From contig JAGZSY010000032.1 of NCBI GenBank assembly GCA_018380885.1, forward strand, positions 1 to 63,141: a stretch of 63,141 nt of DNA. Reading direction: 5' to 3'. Each line of letters begins with the position of its first letter. The stretch's first letter is position 1. Source of the stretch: Enterocloster asparagiformis (GTDB taxonomy: Bacteria; Bacillota; Clostridia; Lachnospirales; Lachnospiraceae). The notes beneath the pieces were generated by a model, which saw nothing but the letters and a program-made list of their open reading frames with translations, was not told the origin of the DNA and ran no database searches. The position numbers were made by a program, and so were the translations under genes. This document shows, one piece after another, positions 33,694 to 42,282 of the stretch.

Positions 33694-34980
33694 ATGGAAA
33701 TCAAACTTCCCTACGACACAGGTTTTGTATCTCTTGCGGTCGGGGATGAAAATTTGGAAAAAATTGTAGTTTCGCATATCAGTGAAGCGGCCGCAGCGGG
33801 GACCCAGGAGGAGATCGTGGAGCAGGCCCTGGCCCATCCCATCGGCGCGCTGCGCCTTCGGGAACTGGCCAGGGGGAAAAAGCGGGTGGTGCTGGTGACC
33901 AGCGACCACACCAGGGCGGTTCCCAGCAAAATCACGCTGCCCATTCTGCTGCGGGAGATTCGGGAGGGGAATCCACAGGCGGACATCACGATCCTGATCG
34001 CCACGGGGCTTCACCGGGAAACCACCAGGGAGGAACAGGCCCGCATGTTCGGCGAGGAGATCGTGGAACACGAGAAGATAGCGGTAAACAGGGCGTTCCG
34101 GGAGGATGAGTTTGTCTCAATGGGCCAGCTGCCGTCCGGAGCCGGATTTTACGTGAACCGCCTGGCGGTGGAGTGCGACCTGCTGGTGACGGAAGGGTTT
34201 ATCGAGCCCCACTTTTTTGCCGGGTTTTCCGGCGGGAGAAAGAGCATACTTCCGGGAATCTGCTCCGCGGAGACGGTGAACGAGAATCACTCCTACAAGG
34301 CCATCGCCAGTCCCTTTGCGGCGGCCGGAGTGCTGGAGGGCAACCCCATCCACGAGGATATGATCTGCGCGGCCAGAAGGGTGAACGTGCAGTTTATTCT
34401 CAATGTGGCGTTGAACGCCCGCAAGGAGATCATCGCGGCGTTTGCCGGGGATGTGGAGAACGCGCATTTGAAGGGCTGTGATTTTATCCGCCGAATTTCG
34501 GAGGAGCCCGCGGTGACCGGCGACATTGTGATCACCTCCAACGGAGGCTATCCGCTGGACCAGAACCTGTACCAGTCTCCCAAGGCGGTGTCCACAGCCG
34601 AGGCCTGCGCGGGGGAGGACGGGGTGATCATCATGGTCTGCGCCTGCCGGGAGGGGATCGGCGGCTCCCATTTTGAGAAGCTGATCATGGGCGGAAACGC
34701 GGAGGAGATCGACCGAAGGCTGTCCGCAGTGCCGCCCAGGGAAACCATACCGGAGCAGTGGTGCGCGCAGATTTACGCCAGGATTTTAAAAAAGCATCCG
34801 GTCATTCTGGTGACCCGGTATCTGGACCCGGAGGTGGTCCGGCGGGCCAACATGATTCCCGCGGCCACACCGGATGAAGCGCTGGCATTGGCATATGAGA
34901 TGAAGGGGAAGGACGCTAAGGTGGTGGTGATCCCGGACGGAGTGTCGGTGATGATCACGAAACAGGCGGCCACTGTGTGA
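33694..34980 (+). CDS. larA: LarA-like nickel-pincer racemase/epimerase
   Basis: A 428-residue member of the lactate-racemase (LarA) family, which uses a nickel-pincer nucleotide to racemise alpha-hydroxy acids. TSDHTRAVPSKITLPILL near residue 70 is the cofactor/catalytic block, and EPHFFAGFSGGRKSILPG holds the conserved Gly-Gly-Arg-Lys region. Many LarA homologues act on other hydroxy acids (malate, aryl- or sugar acids). The cofactor genes larB, larC and larE are not in the window. ATG 33694 follows AAGGAGGA. It starts a group with the split UxaA genes. Confidence 0.87.
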   Translation: MEIKLPYDTGFVSLAVGDENLEKIVVSHISEAAAAGTQEEIVEQALAHPIGALRLRELARGKKRVVLVTSDHTRAVPSKITLPILLREIREGNPQADITILIATGLHRETTREEQARMFGEEIVEHEKIAVNRAFREDEFVSMGQLPSGAGFYVNRLAVECDLLVTEGFIEPHFFAGFSGGRKSILPGICSAETVNENHSYKAIASPFAAAGVLEGNPIHEDMICAARRVNVQFILNVALNARKEIIAAFAGDVENAHLKGCDFIRRISEEPAVTGDIVITSNGGYPLDQNLYQSPKAVSTAEACAGEDGVIIMVCACREGIGGSHFEKLIMGGNAEEIDRRLSAVPPRETIPEQWCAQIYARILKKHPVILVTRYLDPEVVRRANMIPAATPDEALALAYEMKGKDAKVVVIPDGVSVMITKQAATV

Positions 34981-34999
34981 GAATAAAGGAGGTAGCGAT

Positions 35000-35290
35000 A
35001 TGTATCTGGCTTTAAAGGTAAGCGATCTGGACAATGTGGCGACGGTTTTCGCGGAGGGAATCGAGGCGGGAGCTGAGATCGAGGTGAGGGACAAGAAGGG
35101 GGATTCTGTGGTGATCAGGGCTCTGGACCCCATTCCCTACGGCCACAAGGTGGCGGTGCGGGATATCCGGGCCGGGGAGCAGATCACGAAATACGGCGAG
35201 GAGATCGGAGTTTCGACCAGGGCCATTGCGGCGGGAAACCACGTACACGTGCACAATCTGGACAGCATGCGCGGCAGAGGGGACCTGTAG
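35000..35290 (+). CDS. UxaA-type dehydratase small (SAF) subunit
   Basis: A 96-residue SAF-domain protein corresponding to the N-terminal domain of altronate/galactarate dehydratases. The C-terminal NHVHVHNLDSMRGRGDL matches the conserved His-rich end of that domain. The catalytic partner is encoded by a separate gene downstream. In the classical enzymes both are one chain; separate genes are known for sulfolactate- and acid-sugar-type dehydratases. It lies 19 bases after larA, in the same transcript. Confidence 0.87.
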   Translation: MYLALKVSDLDNVATVFAEGIEAGAEIEVRDKKGDSVVIRALDPIPYGHKVAVRDIRAGEQITKYGEEIGVSTRAIAAGNHVHVHNLDSMRGRGDL

Positions 35291-35433
35291 GTCCCTTGCG
35301 GGAGGTATCCCGCCGAGCGCTTTTTGCCGGTGAAGCGGGAGACGGCGTTTTGTACCGTTTCCGCGCATCGCCAAGCGTGTTATTGAGTGCCGCGCCGCCG
35401 CGTTTGGCGGGGGTGTGGACCGTAACATTAAAT

Positions 35434-35468
35434 GCAATGGGCCGCTGGCGCAGCCCGCGGCCCATTGC
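35434..35468 (+). other. Intercistronic hairpin between the UxaA subunits
   Basis: A perfect 12-base stem, GCAATGGGCCGC with GCGGCCCATTGC, and an 11-base loop lie 28 bases before the large-subunit start. Only TTGTAGG follows, so it is a poor terminator and may instead stabilise mRNA or set subunit ratios. Smaller hairpins occur at 35281-35294 and 35298-35313. Confidence 0.6.
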
Positions 35469-35495
35469 TTGTAGGAGCAGACAAGGAGGGTTAAG

Positions 35496-36659
35496 ATGAA
35501 TTTCAGAGGATATGTGAGACAGGATGGAACGGTGGGCAGCCGCAACCTGGTTGCGGTGATTCCCAGCGTGGTGTGTTCCAACGACGTGGCTCAGGCCATT
35601 GTAGCCCAGGTACAGGGCACGGTGGGATTGTATCACCACCAGGGCTGCTGCCAGCTGCCGCCGGACCTGGACCGTGTGACGGAGACGTTGATCGGTCTGG
35701 GCTGCGCCCCCAACGTGGGAGCGGCCCTGGTGGTCAGCCTGGGCTGCGAGGGCACGGACCATGAGCGCCTGGTGCAGGAGATCGCCCGGACGGGCAAGCC
35801 GGTGGAGATTATCCGCATACAGCAGCTGGGCGGGGTCAGCAAGGCCATCGCGGCGGGCATCGACGCCGCCTCCAGGCTGGTGCGGGCCATCGCGCCCCAG
35901 CAGCGCCAGGAGGCCGACATCTCCAAGGTGGTGCTGGCCATCAAGTGCGGAGCTTCCGATACGACCTCCGGCATGGCCTCCAACTGCGCTTTGGGCTACG
36001 TGGCCGACAAGCTGGTGGACCTGGGCGGGACCGTTGTATTCGGAGAGACCACGGAATTTCTGGGTGCCGAGCACATTTTAAAGCGCAGGGCCGTAAACCA
36101 GGAGGTGGCGGACAAGATCGACCAGATCGTGGCCCGCATGGAGAGCCGCGCCAAATCGTTGGGCTGCGATATGCGCAAGGGACAGCCCACGCCCGGCAAC
36201 ATCGAGGGCGGCCTGTCCTCCATTGAGGAGAAATCCCTGGGCGCCATCGTCAAGTCCGGCACCAGGCCCATCCAGGGCGTGATGGAGTACACCGACCGGG
36301 CGGGGGACCGCAAGGGCCTCTGGATCAAGGACACGCCTGGGCGGGAGCCGGAGATTCTCACCGGCATGGCCTGCACGGGAGCCCAGCTCATGATGTTCTC
36401 CACCGGGCGGGGCGCCCCACAGGGATTCCCCACCATGCCGGTGGTGAAGGTCTGCGGCAACCCCATTACTTACCAGAATATGGAAAATGATATGGATATC
36501 AACGCCGGTCTGATCATCGAGGGCAAAAAATCCATTGAACAGGTGGGCGAGGAGGTCTTTGACAAGATCGTGGAGGTCTTGAACGGCGGAATGAGCAAGA
36601 ACGAGAGCCTCCATTATTATAGTTCCATCGATATCTACACATTGGGGCCGGTGATTTAG
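35496..36659 (+). CDS. uxaA: UxaA-family dehydratase large subunit
   Basis: A 387-residue catalytic domain of the altronate/galactarate dehydratase family. The opening FRGYVRQDGTVGSRNLVAVI and VGLYHHQGCCQ are diagnostic, and Cys residues in GCC, SLGCEG and IKCGASDTTSG probably hold a metal or Fe-S centre. IKCGASDTTSGMASNCALG is a hallmark of the family. It dehydrates sugar acids or hydroxy acids. With LarA it may process stereoisomers of the same hydroxy acid. RBS AAGGAGGG precedes ATG 35496. Confidence 0.9.
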   Translation: MNFRGYVRQDGTVGSRNLVAVIPSVVCSNDVAQAIVAQVQGTVGLYHHQGCCQLPPDLDRVTETLIGLGCAPNVGAALVVSLGCEGTDHERLVQEIARTGKPVEIIRIQQLGGVSKAIAAGIDAASRLVRAIAPQQRQEADISKVVLAIKCGASDTTSGMASNCALGYVADKLVDLGGTVVFGETTEFLGAEHILKRRAVNQEVADKIDQIVARMESRAKSLGCDMRKGQPTPGNIEGGLSSIEEKSLGAIVKSGTRPIQGVMEYTDRAGDRKGLWIKDTPGREPEILTGMACTGAQLMMFSTGRGAPQGFPTMPVVKVCGNPITYQNMENDMDINAGLIIEGKKSIEQVGEEVFDKIVEVLNGGMSKNESLHYYSSIDIYTLGPVI

Positions 36660-36669
36660 GGCGCCCACG

Positions 36670-36709
36670 AAAAATCCCCTCTCAGAGGTCCGTCTGAGAG
36701 GGGATTTTT
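36670..36709. terminator. Bidirectional terminator between convergent genes
   Basis: AAAAATCCCCTCTCAGA pairs with TCTGAGAGGGGATTTTT across a six-base loop. The A and T tracts allow termination of both the uxaA transcript and the minus-strand operon ending at 36795. Confidence 0.93.
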
Positions 36710-36794
36710 ATTGCGGGCGGCCGCCAGGGGGAGGGGACTCGTGGAGTCCCGCTCTACTAAATATTTCTCTGCACAGTTAAGGTCCCTGTTAACC

Positions 36795-37517
36795 CTATGC
36801 GCACTGCATCTGCGCCAAAAGCTGTTCCATCTCTTTTCTGTGAAACTGATTTTTTGCCAGAGAAATCTCTTCTTCTATATAAGTGCGGTCCTCCTGTTCA
36901 AAACCGGCTTTCCCGTCCAGGGCCCTCAGCCAGATATCGGCCAAACGGATGCACTCCTTTAAATTGGCGCCCAGGGACGGAGCCCGGGTGGCTGCGGTAT
37001 TTTGAAGCTCGTTCAGGGCCTTTAGCTGGGTTTTGGCAGACTCGGTTTCCTTTTTCAGGAGATACAGCCTGAGCTTCTGGTTTTCCACCAGCGCGATGCC
37101 CACCAGCGCGTGCAGCCGCAGGTTTTCTGGGTGGACGCGGCCTAAAAGGTCCAGCGCCCTGTCGTACTCGCCCAGCGCCTCCCAGGCATAGGCCAGATGA
37201 CGCATGCCGTCCACGTACTCGATGGTGCCGGAGGGAACTTTTTTTACCACCGGACCGAACACATCCAGAAAGCCCTTGGGATTTCCCTCCTCATAGAGTA
37301 TGCCGTGCAGCCGGGCAAGCTTCCGGTTGGCCCATTTGCAGGCCAGGACTCTGCCCAGTATGACGCCCACGAAGGCGAACAGCCCCACGATAAATACGCC
37401 CGTATACCCGGCCGAGGGCACGATCAGGCTGCGGTAGCAGGCCGCGGCGAAAATCAGGCCCACGACAGCTCCGGCTGCCATAAACAAATTGTTCTGAAGC
37501 TTAAAATATGCAACCAT
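36795..37517 (-). CDS. Membrane-anchored TPR-like protein of unknown function
   Basis: A 240-residue protein. Two N-terminal hydrophobic helices (residues about 10-28 and 38-58) anchor a soluble, helix-rich domain. MRHLAYAWEALGEYDRALDLLGRV looks like a tetratricopeptide unit, followed by Leu/Glu/Lys-rich helices to the end. It is the last gene of a minus-strand operon, 19 bases after the 2HCT symporter gene. A scaffold or assembly role for the transporter is only a guess. Confidence 0.7.
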   Translation of the reverse strand: MVAYFKLQNNLFMAAGAVVGLIFAAACYRSLIVPSAGYTGVFIVGLFAFVGVILGRVLACKWANRKLARLHGILYEEGNPKGFLDVFGPVVKKVPSGTIEYVDGMRHLAYAWEALGEYDRALDLLGRVHPENLRLHALVGIALVENQKLRLYLLKKETESAKTQLKALNELQNTAATRAPSLGANLKECIRLADIWLRALDGKAGFEQEDRTYIEEEISLAKNQFHRKEMEQLLAQMQCA

Positions 37518-37536
37518 GGCTTTCCCTCTTTAAAAT

Positions 37537-38847
37537 TTATAACCAGAATGAGAACAGGAACGAAGCGACGATCAGCACAATGCCGCCGCCCAGACGGGAG
37601 GACAGCTGCGCGTAGGCGATCAGATCCATACGGTCCGCAGCGCCCAGGCAGGCCAGGTCGCCGGAGCCGCCGCGGTTGGCCATGCATAGGCCTGCCGTAA
37701 GGGCGGAATCCACAGGGTAGAAGCCTACCAGGTAGCCCACGCCGCCGGCGCCGATGATAGCGCCGATCACGATGGCCAGGGCCATGATCACATTTCCGGG
37801 AGTCATAACGGTGAACAGCTCGGCAATGTCAAAGTCAGCGCCCATGCCGACCATGATCACCATGCCCAGAACGCCGGTCATAAAGGACTGGAGACGTTTC
37901 GCGCCCGCACGCACGCTGGCGGGGATCAGGCCTGTAGCGGCCAGGATTACCACAAAGATAATCATGTAAGCGTAGGCGTGGATGGAAGCGCCTGCGATGG
38001 TGGGGAGAAGCTTTTTGCTCATAATGCGGCCCACGCCGTAGCAGGCGAAAGCCAGCAGCATAGCGCCCATCAAGTCGCTGGTGGTGGACTTTACCTTGGC
38101 GTCGTCGCGGGCAATGTTTTCTCCGCCGCGGACCAGGGTCTTTTTGTCACCTGTCATGGACGGGAATTTCTTTCCGATGGTGTTCAAAAAGGCGGAACCG
38201 ATGATTGCGAAAATGTTGCCGACGGTCAGTATGATGATGGCAAATCCGTAGAAGTTAGCCGCCGGTTCGCCGGTTACCGTCTCATAGATGTTGCTCAGCG
38301 GTACCGCGCCCGCGCCGTTGCCGCCGCCCATGATGGGAAGCACGTACTTCATGATGGATTCGGTGGGGCTGACGCCAAAGGCCAGGCCTGCCAGCACGCC
38401 CAGAATCGCGGCCGCCACCAGACCGCCCAGGATGGCCGGGATATATCCCGCAAAGGAGCGCAGCAGGATATCCTTTTCCAGCGCCAGCACGGAACCTACG
38501 ATCAGGAAAATAATGTAAAATTCCAAAAGGTTCACGTCGTCGCCGGAGATGATCCGGTTGATGTTGTCAATCGCATCCACCGGAATCAGGTTGAAATACT
38601 TGAGCAGCGCCACGCCGAAGAACGCCATCAGCAGACCGCCGCCGATGTAATTGTTCCAGATCGGCAGACGCTCACCAAATTCGTAGAGCACCACAGCCAG
38701 CGCAAAGCTGGAGCACAGTGTTCCGGCCATACTGCCCGACTGGATTCCCCAGAACATAGGAATTCCACAGAGCGCCACCGCGACCAGCGCCTGCCACCAG
38801 GGTAACCCTCCCAGCTTTAACTCACTTTTTCCCTCGTTTGTAGCCAT
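37537..38847 (-). CDS. 2-hydroxycarboxylate transporter (CitS/MleP family)
   Basis: A 436-residue Na+- or H+-coupled carrier with about 11-12 hydrophobic segments. IMGGGNGAGAVPLSNIYE and ANRGGSGDLACLGAADRM correspond to the two re-entrant GGxG loops of the 2HCT family. AQLSSRLGGGIVL at the C-terminus carries the conserved substrate Arg. Known members carry citrate, malate or lactate. It follows the third aconitase, which points to citrate or a close relative. RBS AAAGGAGGG lies just before the start. Confidence 0.92.
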   Translation of the reverse strand: MATNEGKSELKLGGLPWWQALVAVALCGIPMFWGIQSGSMAGTLCSSFALAVVLYEFGERLPIWNNYIGGGLLMAFFGVALLKYFNLIPVDAIDNINRIISGDDVNLLEFYIIFLIVGSVLALEKDILLRSFAGYIPAILGGLVAAAILGVLAGLAFGVSPTESIMKYVLPIMGGGNGAGAVPLSNIYETVTGEPAANFYGFAIIILTVGNIFAIIGSAFLNTIGKKFPSMTGDKKTLVRGGENIARDDAKVKSTTSDLMGAMLLAFACYGVGRIMSKKLLPTIAGASIHAYAYMIIFVVILAATGLIPASVRAGAKRLQSFMTGVLGMVIMVGMGADFDIAELFTVMTPGNVIMALAIVIGAIIGAGGVGYLVGFYPVDSALTAGLCMANRGGSGDLACLGAADRMDLIAYAQLSSRLGGGIVLIVASFLFSFWL

Positions 38848-38933
38848 AAAAAACCCTCCTTTTATTTGATCTGCTTTAACGCTGCAGATTTATACCATGT
38901 TCTCCAATTTATGGAAGTGCAATATCCGCCGGC

Positions 38934-40895
38934 CTACCGGCTCATCTCCTCCAGCTGCCGCTTCAGGTAGCGTAGCTGTCCCCCGCAGGAGATCACCTCC
39001 AGCTCGCTGTCCGACAGCTCCAGGCGCGCTTTGAAGGTGAAATCCTTAGTCACATTGGTGATCTCCACCTCCCGCGTCTGCAGCTGATCCGGAAGATTGT
39101 GAATTTCCAGTGTATCATCCATATCCATCCGGTCATAGTCGGCCGGATCGGCGAAGACCATGGGGATGATGCCGTGGTTGAGCAGGTTTCCCTTGTGGAT
39201 TCTGGCGATGCTCTTGGCGATCACGGCTTTTACCCCCAGGTACATGGGATTGATGGCCGCGTGCTCTCTGGAAGAACCCTGGCCGTAATTCTCGCCGCCG
39301 ATGATGATGCTCTTCCCCATGCCGCGCGCCCGCTCCGCAAAGGAAGGATCATAGCGGTGATAACAATATTGGCTCATCAGCGGGATGTTGGACCGCATGC
39401 TGGAGAACTCGGCGCTGGCGGGTGTGATATCGTCGGTGGTGATGTTGTCCACGGTCTTTAAACTGATCTGGACCTTCAGATGCTGCTCTGGCGCGTCCGG
39501 CACGGGCAGCGGCTGGATGTTGGGGCCGCGCACGATCTCCACCTCCTTGGCCTCCTCCAGGGGAAGGGGCTTTACGATCATGGAGTCGTCCACCGGGTAC
39601 TCCTCCGGCTCCTGAATCGCGGCCAGCTTTACAATATCCTCGCCCAGAATCTCCTCCGCAGTGGCAAAGGTCCCCATGATGGCCGTGGCCGCCGCGCTCT
39701 CCGGGTTCACCAGGTAGATTTCCGCCGTGGGGTTGCCGGCGCGGCCCTTAAAGTTCCGGTTGGAGGTGCGGACCGCAACGCCCTTGGTAGCCGGGGACTG
39801 GCCGATGGCGCAGCAGGGGCCGCAGGCCAGCTCCAGCAGGCGCACGCCGGCGTTTATCAGCATTTCCAGATAACCGTCCTTCATCAGCTGAAGGTAAATC
39901 TGTTTAGAGGAAATGCCGCAGGTGCAGCTCACGTCCTCGTTTACATGCCTGCCCTGAAACACCAGGGCGGCCTTTGCGATATCGGAATAGCTGGCGTTTG
40001 TGCAGCTTCCGATGAATACCTGCTGAACCTTCTTTTTTTCCACGTCCTTTAACGGGATCACGTTGTCCGGCTGGTGGGGACATGCGCAGAGGGGCACCAG
40101 CTCGCTTAAATTCAGCTCCATCTCCTCGTCGTAGCTGCAGCCCTCGTCCGCGGACATCTCCACGTAGTCCGCCTCGCGCTTCTGGGCCTTCAGGAATTTT
40201 CGCACCTGCTCGTCCGCCGGGAAAATGGAGGTGGTGGCGCCCATCTCCGCGCCCATGTTGGTGATGGTGGCGCGCTCGTTTACCGTCAGCGTCGCGGCTC
40301 CCGGCCCCACGTACTCAAAGACCTTTCCCAAACCGCCCTTTATGCCCACCCGGCGCAGCATCTCCAGGATCACCTCCTTGGCGTTGCAGCCGGGCCTCAG
40401 ATGTCCGGTCAGATTCACCTTTACCACCTGGGGCATCTTAAGGCGCATGGGGACTCCGGTCATGGCCGTGGCTACGTCCATGCCGCCCACGCCGATGCAC
40501 AGCATGCCGATGGCTCCGCCGTGGGGTGTATGGCTGTCGCCGCCCATGCTCAGCTTGCCCGGCGCGCCGAAGCGGGCCACCTGAACGGCGTGGCAGATGC
40601 CGTTGCCCGGTCTGGATACGTAAACGCCGTACCGCTTCGCCACGGACTGCAGGTAAATGTGGTCGTCCGGCGTTTTGTTGTCCAGGTACAGCAGGTTGTG
40701 GTCCAGATAGCTGACGCTGGTCTCCACCTGGGTGCGGTCTAAGCCGATGGCCTCAAAGGCCAGGTAGGTCATAACCGCGTTGATATCGTGGGTCAAGGTC
40801 TGGTCCACCCTGAGGAAAATTTCCTCCCCCGGGACCATATCCGACGGCTTTGCCAGATGAGCCGACAGAATTTTTTTAGTCAAATTCATTTTCAT
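38934..40895 (-). CDS. Aconitase-family hydro-lyase, single-chain (paralog C)
   Basis: A 653-residue third paralog with canonical motifs: GGDSHTPHGGAIG, SCTNASYSD, ACGPCCAIGQ, RTSNRNFKGR and QGSSREHAA. Because it keeps DSHTP and sits next to a citrate-type symporter, it is the best candidate for ordinary aconitate hydratase in the window. The start is 40895 or 40889; AGGAGG precedes both. It is separated from lysR upstream by a strong hairpin and from the symporter by 86 bases. Confidence 0.9.
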   Translation of the reverse strand: MKMNLTKKILSAHLAKPSDMVPGEEIFLRVDQTLTHDINAVMTYLAFEAIGLDRTQVETSVSYLDHNLLYLDNKTPDDHIYLQSVAKRYGVYVSRPGNGICHAVQVARFGAPGKLSMGGDSHTPHGGAIGMLCIGVGGMDVATAMTGVPMRLKMPQVVKVNLTGHLRPGCNAKEVILEMLRRVGIKGGLGKVFEYVGPGAATLTVNERATITNMGAEMGATTSIFPADEQVRKFLKAQKREADYVEMSADEGCSYDEEMELNLSELVPLCACPHQPDNVIPLKDVEKKKVQQVFIGSCTNASYSDIAKAALVFQGRHVNEDVSCTCGISSKQIYLQLMKDGYLEMLINAGVRLLELACGPCCAIGQSPATKGVAVRTSNRNFKGRAGNPTAEIYLVNPESAAATAIMGTFATAEEILGEDIVKLAAIQEPEEYPVDDSMIVKPLPLEEAKEVEIVRGPNIQPLPVPDAPEQHLKVQISLKTVDNITTDDITPASAEFSSMRSNIPLMSQYCYHRYDPSFAERARGMGKSIIIGGENYGQGSSREHAAINPMYLGVKAVIAKSIARIHKGNLLNHGIIPMVFADPADYDRMDMDDTLEIHNLPDQLQTREVEITNVTKDFTFKARLELSDSELEVISCGGQLRYLKRQLEEMSR

Positions 40896-40958
40896 GATAA
40901 GTGCCTCCTGTTTCCAAAATAACGGCCGGGCCGGTTTATGAAGGTGCTTTTATGGCGT

Positions 40959-41020
40959 AAAAAAAGCCCGTCTCATAATGGTTGTTAGGACCATTATAAG
41001 ACAGGCTGTACTTATAAGTA
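40959..41020 (-). terminator. Terminator between lysR and aconitase C, with adjacent palindrome
   Basis: On the minus strand GCCTGTCTTATAATGGT pairs with ACCATTATGAGACGGGC and is followed by seven T residues. It ends the lysR transcript. The left arm contains TATAAT, and a perfect TACTTATAAGTA palindrome (41009-41020) lies immediately before it. A promoter for the aconitase may therefore overlap the terminator; that part is inference. Confidence 0.8.
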
Positions 41021-41043
41021 AAATTTGATTTTGTGAATAGGGG

Positions 41044-41964
41044 TCATAGCCTTTTCTTATGGGCCTTGAGAATGCCCGCGGTCATTTCAAAAAGCGCCTG
41101 TTCCACCTGGCCGATGTAGCAGCCTTCCCGGTGCAGCACGAACACCTCCCAGGTCACGGGATTCTCCGACAGGTGATATACGTCTAAATCCGCGCTCTCC
41201 TTCACCAGCTCCAGTGTAATCTCCGGGACCACCGCCACTCCCAGGCCCTTGGCGGCCAGACGGCAGGAGAGCATGTTGCTGTGGGATTCCAGGAAAATAT
41301 TCGGCTGGATGCCGGCGTTTTTCGCCAGCACATCCACGCTGGCCCTCAGGGCGTGTCCCTTTTTCAGCGTGATAAAGGGCAGGCGCGAGGCCTTGCGCCA
41401 ATTTACGATGTGCTTTTCCCGGTCTAAGATATATTCGTCCTCCAGGTAGTCCCTGGCGCAGACCAGCACCAGTTCCTCGTCCGTCAGCTTCACCTGGGCG
41501 ATGTCCTTGTCCTTGGACCACTGAGGCAGAAATACGAAGTCCGTGTCGCCGTTGTGCAGGCTCTCAATCAGCCGGTTGCCCGGCCCGCTGATCACCTCCA
41601 CGTCGATGCCGGGGTATTTCTCTTTAAAGGGGGGCAGGATGAGGGGCAGCATATAGATCAGCCGCTCGCCGGGAAAGCCCAGGCGCAGCCGGCCCTGGCT
41701 GTTGGTGGCGATATCCCGGAACTCCCGGTCCATGTCGTCCATCTGCATCAGGATGGTCCTGGCCCGCTTCAGGTACTGTTCCCCCGCGTAGGTGCAGATC
41801 AGGGGCGTGGCCGACCGGTCGAACAGCTTTACCCCCAGGTCCTCCTCCAGCTTGTTGATATAACTGCTTAACGCCGGTTGGCTGATAAACAGCTTCCTGG
41901 CCGCCTTGGTGATACTCCCGCACTGTGCGACCATATTGACATACTTGAATTGACGCAGCTCCAT
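41044..41964 (-). CDS. LysR-family transcriptional regulator
   Basis: A 306-residue LTTR. MELRQFKYVNMVAQCGSITK and FISQPALSSYINKLEEDLG form the winged helix; the rest is the effector-binding domain. It is upstream of aconitase C and the 2HCT symporter and divergent from the dcuC/lyase operon, the usual position for a regulator of both. A TTGCAT-17-TATAAT promoter precedes it. The ligand is probably a di- or tricarboxylate, by context only. Confidence 0.9.
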   Translation of the reverse strand: MELRQFKYVNMVAQCGSITKAARKLFISQPALSSYINKLEEDLGVKLFDRSATPLICTYAGEQYLKRARTILMQMDDMDREFRDIATNSQGRLRLGFPGERLIYMLPLILPPFKEKYPGIDVEVISGPGNRLIESLHNGDTDFVFLPQWSKDKDIAQVKLTDEELVLVCARDYLEDEYILDREKHIVNWRKASRLPFITLKKGHALRASVDVLAKNAGIQPNIFLESHSNMLSCRLAAKGLGVAVVPEITLELVKESADLDVYHLSENPVTWEVFVLHREGCYIGQVEQALFEMTAGILKAHKKRL

Positions 41965-42282
41965 ACCCTGACTCCTTCCGCCGTTGATCGGTGATAGCGC
42001 GCAAAACGAGGCGCATTTGGGGATTAATTATATCATTGGAGGCGGGGGAATGCAAGACGGGGCGCGGCAATGTAAATGTCTTGCGCGGTTTAGGGCAAAA
42101 CGCAGAAAATTTGTATGATAGAGAAGGCCGTACATCAATGTGCATAAAAATCCTCCCTCCAATTCGGCAAAATTCCCCATCGCATAAATGAAACCTATCA
42201 GCTGATAAAATATCCGTATTTCTACCGGATTTTCGAAAATGTTAATATTATGTCAAATAAATTGACTTTCAGGAGGTATTTT
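41965..42282. promoter_or_regulatory. Divergent control region between lysR and dcuC
   Basis: No gene is seen. On the minus strand, TTGCAT (42050-42055) and TATAAT (42027-42032) with a 17-base spacer form the lysR promoter. Toward dcuC there are two perfect 12-base palindromes, TATCAGCTGATA (42196-42207) and ATTTTCGAAAAT (42229-42240), probably operators. No convincing plus-strand -35/-10 pair was found, as often happens at activator-dependent promoters. AGGAGG (42272-42277) serves ATG 42283. Confidence 0.6.

Noticed and set aside
36711..36962. An 83-codon plus-strand frame opposite the TPR-like gene
   Set aside because: It is antisense to a well-supported minus-strand gene and lies downstream of a strong terminator.
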